Origin: Rhodospirillaceae bacterium
Lineage (GTDB): Bacteria; Pseudomonadota; Alphaproteobacteria; UBA8366
Length of the DNA: 38,187 bases
Assembly: GCA_002716125.1 (NCBI GenBank)
Contig: PAZH01000023.1
Location: forward strand, 1-38,187
Direction: 5' to 3'
The translations under genes and the position numbers were made by a program. Below are positions 15,939 to 24,285 of the stretch, piece after piece (position 1 is the first letter of the stretch; every line of letters begins with the position of its first letter). A model generated the notes under the pieces. The model was given only the letters and a program-made list of their open reading frames with translations, ran no database searches and was not told where the DNA came from.

Positions 15939-16672
15939 GGCTGATAGCGCCTTGGCCGCAGACCGGCTTGGAACCAGGTCAAGTAGCTGACGACATCGAA
16001 CACCGGTAATCCAAGCGCAAGACTGACGTCGCGGGAGAACGGTCCCATATTGGTGCATTCGAGGACAATCGCGCCGACTTCCGGGTGCTCGGAAACCAGA
16101 CGTCGGCCCGCCTCGACCAGGTCGTCGCGCGCCAGTTCGAAATCCATATAGTCACCGTCGTCGAGAACGGTTGTCGTAAAGGTCTTGCCGCTTTCCGTAC
16201 CGACGATAGGTGTGTCGAGCGCTACTCCAACGGCTTCGAGATGCGCCGGCGTTACGCTCTCTTTAGATATCGTGATAATACCGGCACGCTTGTCGGGCGG
16301 CAGCGTGCTGTCGACCCAGGGCACTTGCATCAGAGACGAGCTCGCCACCGGAACGCCCGCGGCTTTCGCGATATCGTCTTGGAACAAGGAGAGGAACCCG
16401 CATGTGGTGCCGATGCCGTCGGCCCCCATGGCGACAACTTCCTTGGCGGCTTTGGCAAAATCGTCTTTCAGGCCGGCGGCGCCCTTGCGGACGACTTTGT
16501 CTGATGTGGCGCCATCGACGATTTTGTAGATGACGGGAAACGGCCAGGTTTCCGCATTCCCGATATCACCGTGAATGCGCGGAAATGCCGTATCCAGCAT
16601 TAAGATGCCGAGGGCGGCGCCATATACGGTCTTGCCGGGACGCGGCGCGGATTCGTTGATCTTTCCTGCCAT
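15935..16672 (-). CDS. Aspartate/glutamate (hydantoin) racemase-superfamily protein
   Basis: The 245-residue protein is read leftward. It has the two cysteines of the two-base racemase fold: Cys91 in GADGIGTTCGFLSLF and Cys206 in VGAIVLECTNMGPFS. The first half starts with VYGAALGILMLDTAFPRIHGD, where Gly-Ile/Leu-rich strand 1 normally binds a carboxylate. Members include Asp and Glu racemases, hydantoin racemases and maleate isomerases. Because both Cys are present it could be a racemase or isomerase of an acid. No close subfamily can be fixed. It is convergent with the enolase-superfamily gene and divergent from the MmgE/PrpD operon (77-base gap holding both promoters). Confidence 0.85.
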   Translation of the reverse strand: MAGKINESAPRPGKTVYGAALGILMLDTAFPRIHGDIGNAETWPFPVIYKIVDGATSDKVVRKGAAGLKDDFAKAAKEVVAMGADGIGTTCGFLSLFQDDIAKAAGVPVASSSLMQVPWVDSTLPPDKRAGIITISKESVTPAHLEAVGVALDTPIVGTESGKTFTTTVLDDGDYMDFELARDDLVEAGRRLVSEHPEVGAIVLECTNMGPFSRDVSLALGLPVFDVVSYLTWFQAGLRPRRYQP

Positions 16673-16749
16673 TTGGCTTGGCCTAATTCATTCTCTGTTG
16701 GGGCAGGACCATAAACGGGCCACGGCGCGGCAGCAATCGGAGAGATCGC

Positions 16750-18162
16750 ATGCACGAGACACGGACTATTGCGGAATGGGCTATCGACCTGAAACTGGAA
16801 GATATTCCGAAGACGGTGAAGGATCATGCGCGGCGTTTCATACTCGATAATTTCGGCTGCCAAGTCGCGGGGGCAACCTTACCTTGGAGCAAGGATTACC
16901 GCGAAGTCATAACTCGAACCCGGTCGGGACGGGGTGCGACCGTCGCCTATTACGGCGATCAGCTGGCACCGGACGATGCTGCGTTTCTGAACAGTGCGTT
17001 CAATCACGCCAACGAGACCGATGATACGCATCTCAAGAGTCCGACACATCCTGGCGGCATCGCCGTACCCGCTGCGCTGGCGATGGCGGAGTACGCAAAA
17101 GGCGATGGCGCGCAATTGCTGCTCGCGGTGATCGCCGCCTATGAGGTGCAGATTCGGCTCTCCTGGGCTTGCTCGCCCCACCTCATCTACAAAGGGCATC
17201 ATCCGCCTGTTGGAGTCGGACCGTTTGGGGCGGCGATCGCTTCTTCGATACTGATGGGCTTTGACCTTGAGAAGACGATCAACGCGCTCGGCATCGCGGG
17301 CAGTCATTCCGCCGGCTTAATCGAATACACAAAAACCGGCGGGTCGGTGAAACGGATCCACAGTGCGATCCCGACACAGGCGGGCGTTCGTGCGGCACTC
17401 TTTTCGGAAATCGGTATTACCGCGCCGCATACGATTCTCGAAGGCGAGAAGGGATTCTGTAAGGTCTTTGCCGGCGAGTACGACCTGTCGCGCCTGACCG
17501 ACGGCTTGGGGGAGACGTGGCATCTACTCGACAATGGGTTGAAGCCCTACAGCTGCTGCCATCTCATCCATGCGGCTTTCGACGCGCTGGATAACATTCG
17601 GGACGAGACGCCGTTGCGTCCGGAAGATGTGAAGGCTATTCGCGTTGCGACGAACAGCGAGCCGATTCTCAGCCACATCGGCTCGATCATGGAACCCGAT
17701 GACATTCTCGGCGCGCAGTTCAGCCTACCGTTCAGCGTTGCAATGCGTCTTCACAATGGGAACCGGGGCGTTCAGGGTGGCAACGGTTTCTGGGACTACA
17801 CGGAAGTCGATTTCAAGGACAAGGAACTTCTGGAGACCGCACGAAAAGTCAGCGTATTCGTCGCTGAAGACCAGAGCGAATGGGCGTCGGTCGACAAAGG
17901 GGCGGGGGTTGAAGTGGAAACCAAGGATGGGCGGATCTTGCAGAATGCCGTCACCTTCTCAAAGGGCCTGCCGGAAAATGCGATGACGCCGGCGGAAGTT
18001 GAAGAGAAATTCCGTTATTTGGTTGATCCGGTGATGCCATCCGGCGTCCCGGCCGCTATTGTGGAGACTGTGAACGAAATCGAAGCCGTGCGGGATATCG
18101 ACGAAGTCGTACGGTTGCTGGTGGTGCCGCCCGCGCCGGACGCCCGGGCCGCCGCCGAGTAA
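16750..18162 (+). CDS. MmgE/PrpD family protein (2-methylcitrate-dehydratase-like)
   Basis: The 470-residue protein spans the MmgE/PrpD fold. It has an N-terminal helical domain beginning HETRTIAEWAIDLKLEDIP, the hallmark region LNSAFNHANETDDTH, then GHHPPVGVGPFGAAIASS and KPYSCCHLIHAAFDAL, and a C-terminal lid domain. Family members dehydrate 2-methylcitrate (PrpD), decarboxylate cis-aconitate (Irg1/CAD) or epimerise iminodisuccinate. There is no prpB or prpC in the window, so a plain methylcitrate cycle is not supported. It is the first gene of a rightward operon, 12 bases ahead of a PrpF-like isomerase. The pairing of dehydratase and isomerase suggests turnover of an unusual tricarboxylate or amino-dicarboxylate. 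GGAGAG precedes the start. Confidence 0.92.
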   Translation: MHETRTIAEWAIDLKLEDIPKTVKDHARRFILDNFGCQVAGATLPWSKDYREVITRTRSGRGATVAYYGDQLAPDDAAFLNSAFNHANETDDTHLKSPTHPGGIAVPAALAMAEYAKGDGAQLLLAVIAAYEVQIRLSWACSPHLIYKGHHPPVGVGPFGAAIASSILMGFDLEKTINALGIAGSHSAGLIEYTKTGGSVKRIHSAIPTQAGVRAALFSEIGITAPHTILEGEKGFCKVFAGEYDLSRLTDGLGETWHLLDNGLKPYSCCHLIHAAFDALDNIRDETPLRPEDVKAIRVATNSEPILSHIGSIMEPDDILGAQFSLPFSVAMRLHNGNRGVQGGNGFWDYTEVDFKDKELLETARKVSVFVAEDQSEWASVDKGAGVEVETKDGRILQNAVTFSKGLPENAMTPAEVEEKFRYLVDPVMPSGVPAAIVETVNEIEAVRDIDEVVRLLVVPPAPDARAAAE

Positions 18163-18174
18163 GGGGACTGCGAG

Positions 18175-19371
18175 ATGCGTCAATTGAAAATCCCGGCCGC
18201 CTTTATGCGCGGCGGTACGAGCAACGCAATCGTCTTCCACCAAGAAGACTTGCCCGAAGATCGCGAACTCTGGTCGGAGATCTTCATTGCTGCTATCGGC
18301 AGTCCGGACCCCTACGGTCGCCAGTTGAATGGGATGGGTGGCGGCATTTCCTCACTGAGCAAGGTCTGTGTCGTCGGGACACCGACCCGGCCCGATGCCG
18401 ATATAGACTACACCTTTGCTCAAGTCGCGGTGCGCGAAGCGAAGGTCGAATATGGTGGCAATTGCGGCAATATGTCGGCGGCCATGGGACCTTTCGCGGT
18501 CGATGAAGGCATGGTCCGTGCACAAGGCGAGCAAGCTGTCATTCGCATTCACAACACCAATACGTCGAAGATTATCGAAGCGCATTTCGACATCGACGAT
18601 CATCAGGCGGCGGTTGACGGCGACTACGAACTGCCGGGCGTTGGCGGGACGGGGTCGGCGCTGCGGCTCGATTTTCTGGAACCAGGTGGCGCAATTACCG
18701 GCGAATTGCTGCCGACCGGTAATACGGTCGATATCCTGGAGACTCCGAGCTTAGGGCAAGTCGAAGCATCGATCGTCGACGCAGCGGCTCTTTGCGTCTT
18801 GGTTGAAGCGAAAACTGTCGGTTTGATCGGCGATGAACTCCCAGCGGATTTGGAAGCCAATCCCGAAGCGCTCCGCCTGTTGCAAGAAGTTCGCGGTGCG
18901 GCGGCGGTGAAGCTCGGCTTGATCGACAGTATGGAAGAAGCCTTGGCTCGGGCGACAAATCGACCTTCCGTCGGTTTTGTCTCGGCCGCCCAATCTGCCA
19001 CGACGTTGACCGGCGATGGTTTGACTGCCGCCGATGGCGACGTCACCGCGCGCATGATCTCGATGGGTGATCCGCACCGCGCCCTACCAGGGACGTGTTC
19101 GACATGTCTGGCGGTCGCCTCTCAAGTCGACGGGACGTTGGTCCATCGAAATACCCGGCCGGGCGAGAACGGCGATGTCCGATTGATGCATCCCTCGGGC
19201 ATTCTACACGCCGCCGCGCATGTGCGGCGCGAAGGGAATGGTTGGTTTGCCGAGAAAGCCAGTCTGTACCGGACGCAACGTCGCCTGTTCGACGGATTCG
19301 TTTATCTCTCCGCCGCCGCTGTACCGAAATATCGTGCTTACCTCGAAGGGCACGCCGAGGCGGCGGAATAG
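18175..19371 (+). CDS. PrpF-family isomerase (AcnD-accessory / 4-oxalomesaconate tautomerase-like)
   Basis: The 398-residue protein has the PrpF layout, two similar halves of the diaminopimelate-epimerase fold. Motifs include IPAAFMRGGTSNAIVFH at the start, SPDPYGRQLNGMGGGISSLS, VEYGGNCGNMSAA with the conserved Cys region, and DPHRALPGT in the second half. PrpF proteins isomerise trans- and cis-aconitate-type acids such as 2-methylaconitate; GalD-like members tautomerise 4-oxalomesaconate. No AcnD is nearby, so its partner here should be the MmgE/PrpD protein 12 bases upstream. GGGGACTG precedes the ATG. The gene ends 9 bases before the PLP enzyme. Confidence 0.9.
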   Translation: MRQLKIPAAFMRGGTSNAIVFHQEDLPEDRELWSEIFIAAIGSPDPYGRQLNGMGGGISSLSKVCVVGTPTRPDADIDYTFAQVAVREAKVEYGGNCGNMSAAMGPFAVDEGMVRAQGEQAVIRIHNTNTSKIIEAHFDIDDHQAAVDGDYELPGVGGTGSALRLDFLEPGGAITGELLPTGNTVDILETPSLGQVEASIVDAAALCVLVEAKTVGLIGDELPADLEANPEALRLLQEVRGAAAVKLGLIDSMEEALARATNRPSVGFVSAAQSATTLTGDGLTAADGDVTARMISMGDPHRALPGTCSTCLAVASQVDGTLVHRNTRPGENGDVRLMHPSGILHAAAHVRREGNGWFAEKASLYRTQRRLFDGFVYLSAAAVPKYRAYLEGHAEAAE

Positions 19372-19380
19372 GCGGACAGT

Positions 19381-20571
19381 TTGACCATCGATATCGAGAA
19401 AATCCGGGCCGATACGCCCGGCATCGGAAATGTTGCGCATTTCAACAATGCGGGTGCGTCCTTGATGCCGACCCCGGTGCTGGATGCGCAGATCGACCAT
19501 TTGAAACTCGAAGCTTCGATCGGCGGCTACGAGGCGGCCGCTGCGGCGGCGGAGCGTTGCGAAGCGATTTATGCATCCGTTGCCAAACTGATCCACGCCG
19601 AAGTCGAAGAAATTGCGCTGGTGGAGAATGCGACGGTCGCCTGGGATATGGCGTTCTATTCGCTGCCATTCGAAAAGGGCGACCGTATTTTGACGGCGGA
19701 AGCCGAATACGCGGCCAACTACATTGCCTATCTTCAAGTCGCCCGGCGGGCCGGTGCCGTTGTCGAGACGATACCGTCGACGAACGCTGGCGATGTCGAT
19801 ACGCGTGCCTTGGAAGACATGATCGACGAGCGCGTGAAACTCATTTCGATCACACATATCCCGACCAACGGGGGTCTCGTGAATCCCGCTGCAGAGATCG
19901 GACGCATCGCAAATGCACACGGCATTACCTATCTGCTCGATGCTTGCCAGTCTGTGGGACAGTTACCTGTCAATGTCGGTGAGATCGGGTGCGATATCCT
20001 TTCGGCCACCGGCCGCAAGTATCTGCGCGGCCCGCGCGGAACAGGGTTTCTTTATGTCCGCAAAGGTCTGCTGGAGACATTGGAGCCGCCGATGATCGAT
20101 TTGTTCGCGGCAAAATGGGTGGCGCCGGACCGTTATGAGCTGCGCCCGGATGCACGGCGCTTCGAAAATTGGGAGAACAATTATGCGGCGCGGCTCGGTC
20201 TCGGCGTCGCGGTCGATTATGCGCTCGATCTCGGATTGGAGACGATTTGGCAGCGCATTCTTGATCTATCCTCAAATCTTCGGGCCCGACTGTCCGAGGT
20301 CGACGGTGTCGAGTTGCGCGATATCGGGACGGTACAAGGCGGGATCGTGACCTTCACGCTCGATGGCGTCGATTCGATGGCAATCAAGGAAGCGCTGTCG
20401 GGCCAAGGTATTAATGTCAGTGTCTCGCATCCGGCGAGCACCCTGCTGGATGCCACGCGCCGCAATTTGCCGCCGGTTGTGCGCGCTTCGGTGCACTACT
20501 ACAACGCGGAGACGGAAGTCGAGCGATTGGCCGAGGCCATCGGTATAATCGCTGCGAAGAGGGAGGCGTAG
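19381..20571 (+). CDS. Class V aminotransferase (PLP enzyme, isopenicillin-N-epimerase / cysteine-desulfurase-like)
   Basis: This 396-residue fold-type I PLP enzyme has N-terminal NNAGASLMPTPVLDAQ, the cofactor Asp187 in TYLLDACQSVGQLPV, the PLP lysine Lys213 in SATGRKYLRGPRGTGF, and a C-terminal domain with GVELRDIG and the INVSVSHPAST loop. It could be an aminotransferase, lyase or desulfurase; sequence alone does not settle it. The start is TTG at 19381. An in-frame stop lies directly upstream (the TAG of the PrpF-like gene), and the next in-frame ATG is inside the conserved core. The ribosome-binding site is weak, so translation may be coupled to the gene 9 bases upstream. The next gene starts 2 bases after it. 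Confidence 0.9.
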   Translation: MTIDIEKIRADTPGIGNVAHFNNAGASLMPTPVLDAQIDHLKLEASIGGYEAAAAAAERCEAIYASVAKLIHAEVEEIALVENATVAWDMAFYSLPFEKGDRILTAEAEYAANYIAYLQVARRAGAVVETIPSTNAGDVDTRALEDMIDERVKLISITHIPTNGGLVNPAAEIGRIANAHGITYLLDACQSVGQLPVNVGEIGCDILSATGRKYLRGPRGTGFLYVRKGLLETLEPPMIDLFAAKWVAPDRYELRPDARRFENWENNYAARLGLGVAVDYALDLGLETIWQRILDLSSNLRARLSEVDGVELRDIGTVQGGIVTFTLDGVDSMAIKEALSGQGINVSVSHPASTLLDATRRNLPPVVRASVHYYNAETEVERLAEAIGIIAAKREA

Positions 20572-20573
20572 AC

Positions 20574-20786
20574 ATGCGTTCGATAACGGGTGAATTTGTC
20601 GCCAAACTCGCGACGATTTGGCATCGTTTCACACTACCGGAAGAAGACCATGAAACGTTGGCGGATATGCTTGTGCCGATGGATGAAGCGGGCGAGCGGG
20701 TCGCGAAACATCTTGAGTTCGACATGGAGCCCGCGGATTTCGATGCTGCAATGGAAGACCTGGCGCCAAGAAGGACTTTCGAATGA
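20574..20786 (+). CDS. Small GatC/AtzG-like protein upstream of an amidase
   Basis: The 70-residue acidic protein has no signal or membrane span and is predicted helical. It has the pattern of a leucine/acid-rich two-helix unit followed by a Pro-rich acidic tail (MDEAGERVAKHLEFDMEP). It overlaps the amidase start by ATGA. Size, position and pattern recall GatC and the AtzG/HpxX (DUF4089-like) small partners that bind and stabilise amidase-signature enzymes such as GatA and AtzE. Similarity is weak, so the assignment is an inference from context. It may instead be an unrelated operon protein. Confidence 0.6.
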   Translation: MRSITGEFVAKLATIWHRFTLPEEDHETLADMLVPMDEAGERVAKHLEFDMEPADFDAAMEDLAPRRTFE

Positions 20787-22201
20787 GTGATGAAATCGCT
20801 TTCCTCGATGCCTGCGAGACGGCGGCGCGAATTGCCTCGAAGGATGTCTCCGCCGTCGAAGTGACCGAAACCGCGATCCGTCGGGCGGAGGCGCTTCAGC
20901 CAAGTTTGAACGCTTTCATCAGCCTTGAAGCGGATGCCGCTTTGGAAGCGGCGGCAGCTGTGGATCGAGAGATCGCCTCTGGTAACGATATCGGGTCGTT
21001 GGCCGGCGTGCCCCTCGCTCATAAGGACATGTATTACCGAGAAGGGAAGGTGACGACCTGCGGTTCGAAGATTCGTGCGGACTTTGTCGCAGATCGGACT
21101 TCGACGGCTCTGGCAAAGCTGGACGAAGCGGGTGCGATATATCTTGGCGGCCTCAACATGTCCGAGTTCGCCGTGGGTCCGATCGGCAACAATGTGCACT
21201 ACGGCGATTGCCGCAACCCTTGGAATACGGATCACGCGCCGGGCGGCTCGTCCAGCGGTTCGGGAGCGACGGTTGCTGCACGGATTGTCTATGGCGCCCT
21301 CGGCTCGGACACGGGCGGCTCGATCCGCATCCCGTCTGGCATGTCCGGCGTCGTTGGATTCAAACCGACCCAGAACCGGGTGAGCCGCTACGGTTTGATG
21401 CCGCTCTCCTTTTCCTTCGATTGCGGCGGACCGCTGACCCGCACGGTCCGCGACGCCGCGCGTATCATGGATTTGATCGCCGGCCATGACCCAAAGGACA
21501 AGACGTCCAGCCGTTTGCCGGTTGAAGCCTATGAAGCTGCCTGCGGCGCATCCGTCGAAGGCCTTCGTATCGGAATTCCGTCGACCTACTACTACGATGA
21601 CATGAATCCGGATGTGGAAGCGCTGGTCGAGGCGGCCCAGCAGGTCCTGGCCGATAGTGGCGCCATCTTGGTCGAGGCGGATGTGCCGGATCATGAGGAT
21701 ATGAATCTGATCTGGGCGTCGGCGCTGGCGTCTGAGGCGGCGTCGATCCACCGCAAATGGCTTGTCGAGCGGCCGCAGGATTACGGTGATATGGTGCGCC
21801 GCCGGATCGAATTCGGGCTCTATCAGCCGGCGACCCGCTATATCGAAGCCTTGACCATGCGGGACACGTTCCTGCGGGACTATTGCGCGACCGCCTTTCG
21901 GGATTGCGATGTGCTGTTGGTTCCAACCATGCCGATCACCGCACCGCGCCTCGCGGATGTCGATGTCGGCGGTAGCGAAGATATGCCGGCGGTCGTCTTG
22001 CGCATCTCGAAGAACACGAGACCGATCAGCTATCTCGGTCTGCCGGCGTTGAGCGTACCGTGCGGTTTCACGCCATCGGGTCTGCCGACTGCGTTTCAGC
22101 TGATCGGCCGGCCGTTCGACGGAGCAACCTTGTGCAAGGTCGGGCATGCCTATCAGCAGGCGACGACGTGGCACACGCGAGTGCCTGATATCGCGCAATA
22201 A
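20783..22201 (+). CDS. Amidase signature family hydrolase
   Basis: This 472-residue amidase has the complete Ser-cisSer-Lys triad: Lys81 in LAHKDMYY, cis-Ser156 in the Gly/Ser-rich APGGSSSGSGATVAAR, and nucleophile Ser180 in SDTGGSIRIPSG. The flanking GFKPTQNRVSRYG and the C-terminal LPALSVPCGF are also typical. Enzymes of this family hydrolyse amides, biuret-type compounds or misacylated tRNA. Being a fifth gene of a catabolic operon with a small GatC/AtzG-like partner, it is more likely a carboxybiuret- or amide-type hydrolase than a tRNA amidotransferase (there is no gatB). It starts inside the stop of the small gene. Ammonia release would fit with the urease and carbamoyl-amidase genes nearby. 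Confidence 0.93.
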   Translation: MSDEIAFLDACETAARIASKDVSAVEVTETAIRRAEALQPSLNAFISLEADAALEAAAAVDREIASGNDIGSLAGVPLAHKDMYYREGKVTTCGSKIRADFVADRTSTALAKLDEAGAIYLGGLNMSEFAVGPIGNNVHYGDCRNPWNTDHAPGGSSSGSGATVAARIVYGALGSDTGGSIRIPSGMSGVVGFKPTQNRVSRYGLMPLSFSFDCGGPLTRTVRDAARIMDLIAGHDPKDKTSSRLPVEAYEAACGASVEGLRIGIPSTYYYDDMNPDVEALVEAAQQVLADSGAILVEADVPDHEDMNLIWASALASEAASIHRKWLVERPQDYGDMVRRRIEFGLYQPATRYIEALTMRDTFLRDYCATAFRDCDVLLVPTMPITAPRLADVDVGGSEDMPAVVLRISKNTRPISYLGLPALSVPCGFTPSGLPTAFQLIGRPFDGATLCKVGHAYQQATTWHTRVPDIAQ

Positions 22202-22268
22202 AGCGGACCCACGCGATACGCCTGAAATGGTCATTGCGGAAGCCATTGCTTAGCGGCACTGTCCGGCC

Positions 22269-23186
22269 ATGAGCGATGACCATCAACCTTCCTCTGCGGA
22301 TCTGCGCCAGGGCGTGATCCTAATTGTCTCGGCAATGTTGATCCTGCCGGGGATCGACGCCATCGCGAAAGGCCTTTCAAGCACGATCTCGGCGGGCGAA
22401 GTCGCATGGATACGCCATGTGTTGCAGACGATCTTCCTGCTGCCTTTTGCCTTGCGGGCGAGCGGGTTGAAGGTCGGACCGCACTTTTGGTCACATGTCG
22501 CGCGAGGCGTTTTGATGGCGGCGGTCACGGTCGTCTTCTTTGCGGCCCTTACCGTCATGCCGCTTGCGGACGCGATTTCGGTCTTCTTCGTCAGCCCCTT
22601 GATCTTTACGGTCTTGGCGGCTGTTTTCCTTGGTGAGCCGATCGGTTGGCGGCGGATTAGTGCCGTCCTCGTCGGTCTTGCGGGCTCCCTTCTGGTGGTC
22701 AGGCCGAGCTACGCGGTCTTCGGGACCACCGCACTTTTGCCGATTGTGGCGGCCTTCTTATTTGCCCTCTATATGCTGCTGACCCGGAAATTGGCGCGGG
22801 GCAGCAGCGTCGCCGACGCGATCGGTATGCAATTCTATGTCGGCGTTTTCGGCGCAATTGCCCTAACACCGGTCTTGGCCATCGGCCCCTTCACCGGCAT
22901 TCCCTATCTGGCGGTGGCCATGCCGCAAGGGATCGAGTGGGCACTGCTGTTGCTGCTCGGTGCGATCGCGACCCTCGGGCATGTTTTGGTGGCCCTCGCC
23001 GCCCGGCGGATTGGTGCCGGGCAGATTGCGCCGTTCCAGTATGTCGAGATCGTGGGCGCCACCACGCTCGGCTTTATCTTCTTTGGCGACTTTCCCGACC
23101 CGCTAACCTGGCTCGGCGTTGCGATCATCGTCGCGAGCGGACTCTATGTCTACTTCCGGGAGCGGAAGATCGCGGCCGGCCGCTAG
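22269..23186 (+). CDS. EamA/DMT-family membrane transporter
   Basis: This 305-residue integral membrane protein has ten hydrophobic spans arranged as two EamA repeats. The first repeat ends with EPIGWRRISAVLVGLAGSLLVVRP and the second with FGDFPDPLTWLGVAIIVASGLYVYFRE, both typical of RhaT/RarD/S-adenosylmethionine-uptake-like DMT proteins. Substrate is unknown. It lies 67 bases downstream of the amidase and in the same direction, so it could be the last gene of the catabolic operon and move its substrate or a product. Its stop overlaps by 4 bases the stop of the convergent MetX-like pseudogene. Confidence 0.9.
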   Translation: MSDDHQPSSADLRQGVILIVSAMLILPGIDAIAKGLSSTISAGEVAWIRHVLQTIFLLPFALRASGLKVGPHFWSHVARGVLMAAVTVVFFAALTVMPLADAISVFFVSPLIFTVLAAVFLGEPIGWRRISAVLVGLAGSLLVVRPSYAVFGTTALLPIVAAFLFALYMLLTRKLARGSSVADAIGMQFYVGVFGAIALTPVLAIGPFTGIPYLAVAMPQGIEWALLLLLGAIATLGHVLVALAARRIGAGQIAPFQYVEIVGATTLGFIFFGDFPDPLTWLGVAIIVASGLYVYFRERKIAAGR

Positions 23187-24202
23187 ACGTCCGCGAGCGT
23201 CGCCAGGAATTCAGCGAGCGTATCCGACCACTTCTCCCAATCGACCAGCGGTCCCCGATGCTTCGCCGGCGAATCGACCTCGTGATAGGTGTCCTCTACC
23301 CCGTGGCTTCGGAACCAATCCGCCCGTTCCGCGCCGAATGCAGCGGGAAAGAGATTGTCGGTCGTGCAAAGCACGTAGAGCATCGGCGCCGCTATCGCCG
23401 ACATCTCGCCCATAACGTCGAGCCGGGCGTTGGCCCGCCGCAATACGATCAGCGAATTCGGATCGTATTGTCGCGCCCAATTGCCGGCGCGTTCCTGCAG
23501 GATGCGGGACGCTTCGGCTTTGTCGCCGGTCTCGGATGTCAATTCGTCCAACATACCGTTCGAGACGAGCGCTTTTGCCCGGTAGTCGCGTACCGCTTCG
23601 AAGACCGCCTCACTGCCGTAGTGATGGCCGCTGTTCCAACCGTCTGCGCCCGAGAAATTGGCGGCGAGTGCGTCGACCGCCGCCTCGCCGCCGCTGCCTT
23701 GGGGTCGGGAGGCCGCCGGTACCAGACTACGTATGCGTTCCGGATATCAAACGCCCCATTGGAAGGTCCGGTAGCCACCGTAGGAATACCCGACGATGGC
23801 GGCCAATTGCATGATGCCGAAATGATCCACCAATCGCGCTTCGGCATCGACGATATCCACCATGGTGATTTCTGGAAAATCCGGGCCGTAGGGTTTGCCT
23901 GTTGCCGGATTTTCGCTCTTGGGACCGGTCGAGCCGAAACTCGAGCCCAGCATGTTCGGCGAAATGATGAAGAATCGATCCGTATCGAGTGCGCGACCCG
24001 GACCGATCATGCCGGAGAGCCATCCGTTGTCGCCGCCGGCCCGGTGGTGGCTCGCAAAGCCGTGCAGTAAGAGGATGGCGTTATCTCTGTTTGGCGAGAG
24101 CGTACCGTAGGTCTCAAAGGCGAGGGTGACTTCGGGCAAGGTCGCACCGCCTTCAAGCGCGACATCGCGGCATGTGAAGGTGTCTTCTGTCTTGTTCAGC
24201 AT
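23183..24202 (-). pseudogene. Alpha/beta hydrolase, homoserine O-acetyltransferase (MetX)-like, interrupted by one in-frame TGA
   Basis: A single leftward frame of 339 codons encodes a MetX-like hydrolase from MLNKTEDTFT to the end. It is broken only by TGA at 23747-23749 (codon 152). N-terminal parts are normal: LLLHGFASHHRAGGDNGW as oxyanion region and nucleophile Ser140 in VGYSYGGYRTFQWG. After the TGA the frame continues without a shift: YPERIRSLVPAASRP, a helical lid, then Asp in LYVLCTTDNLFP and His in VDSPAKHRG as the rest of the triad. Relatives have a variable residue, often Arg, before YPER, so CGA to TGA is the simplest origin. A hairpin follows the TGA and the genome has tRNA-Sec, but Sec is not known at this place. 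GYSYGG instead of the usual GGSMGG makes a metabolic acetyltransferase role doubtful. Confidence 0.8.
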
Positions 24203-24285
24203 TTGTTAATCCAAGCGTGTGAGTGTGACCGTCATCACTGTCCGGGACGCGGCATTTTCCCTAAAGTGAGGTTGAGGAGAGAGGA

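Noticed and set aside
20417..22246. 609-residue leftward open frame
   Set aside because: It lies antisense to the PLP enzyme, small protein and amidase, all of which have clear family motifs. The translation is rich in Arg/His and has no domain.
22937..24070. 377-residue rightward open frame
   Set aside because: It starts inside the DMT transporter in another frame and runs antisense through the MetX-like pseudogene, with very high Arg content.
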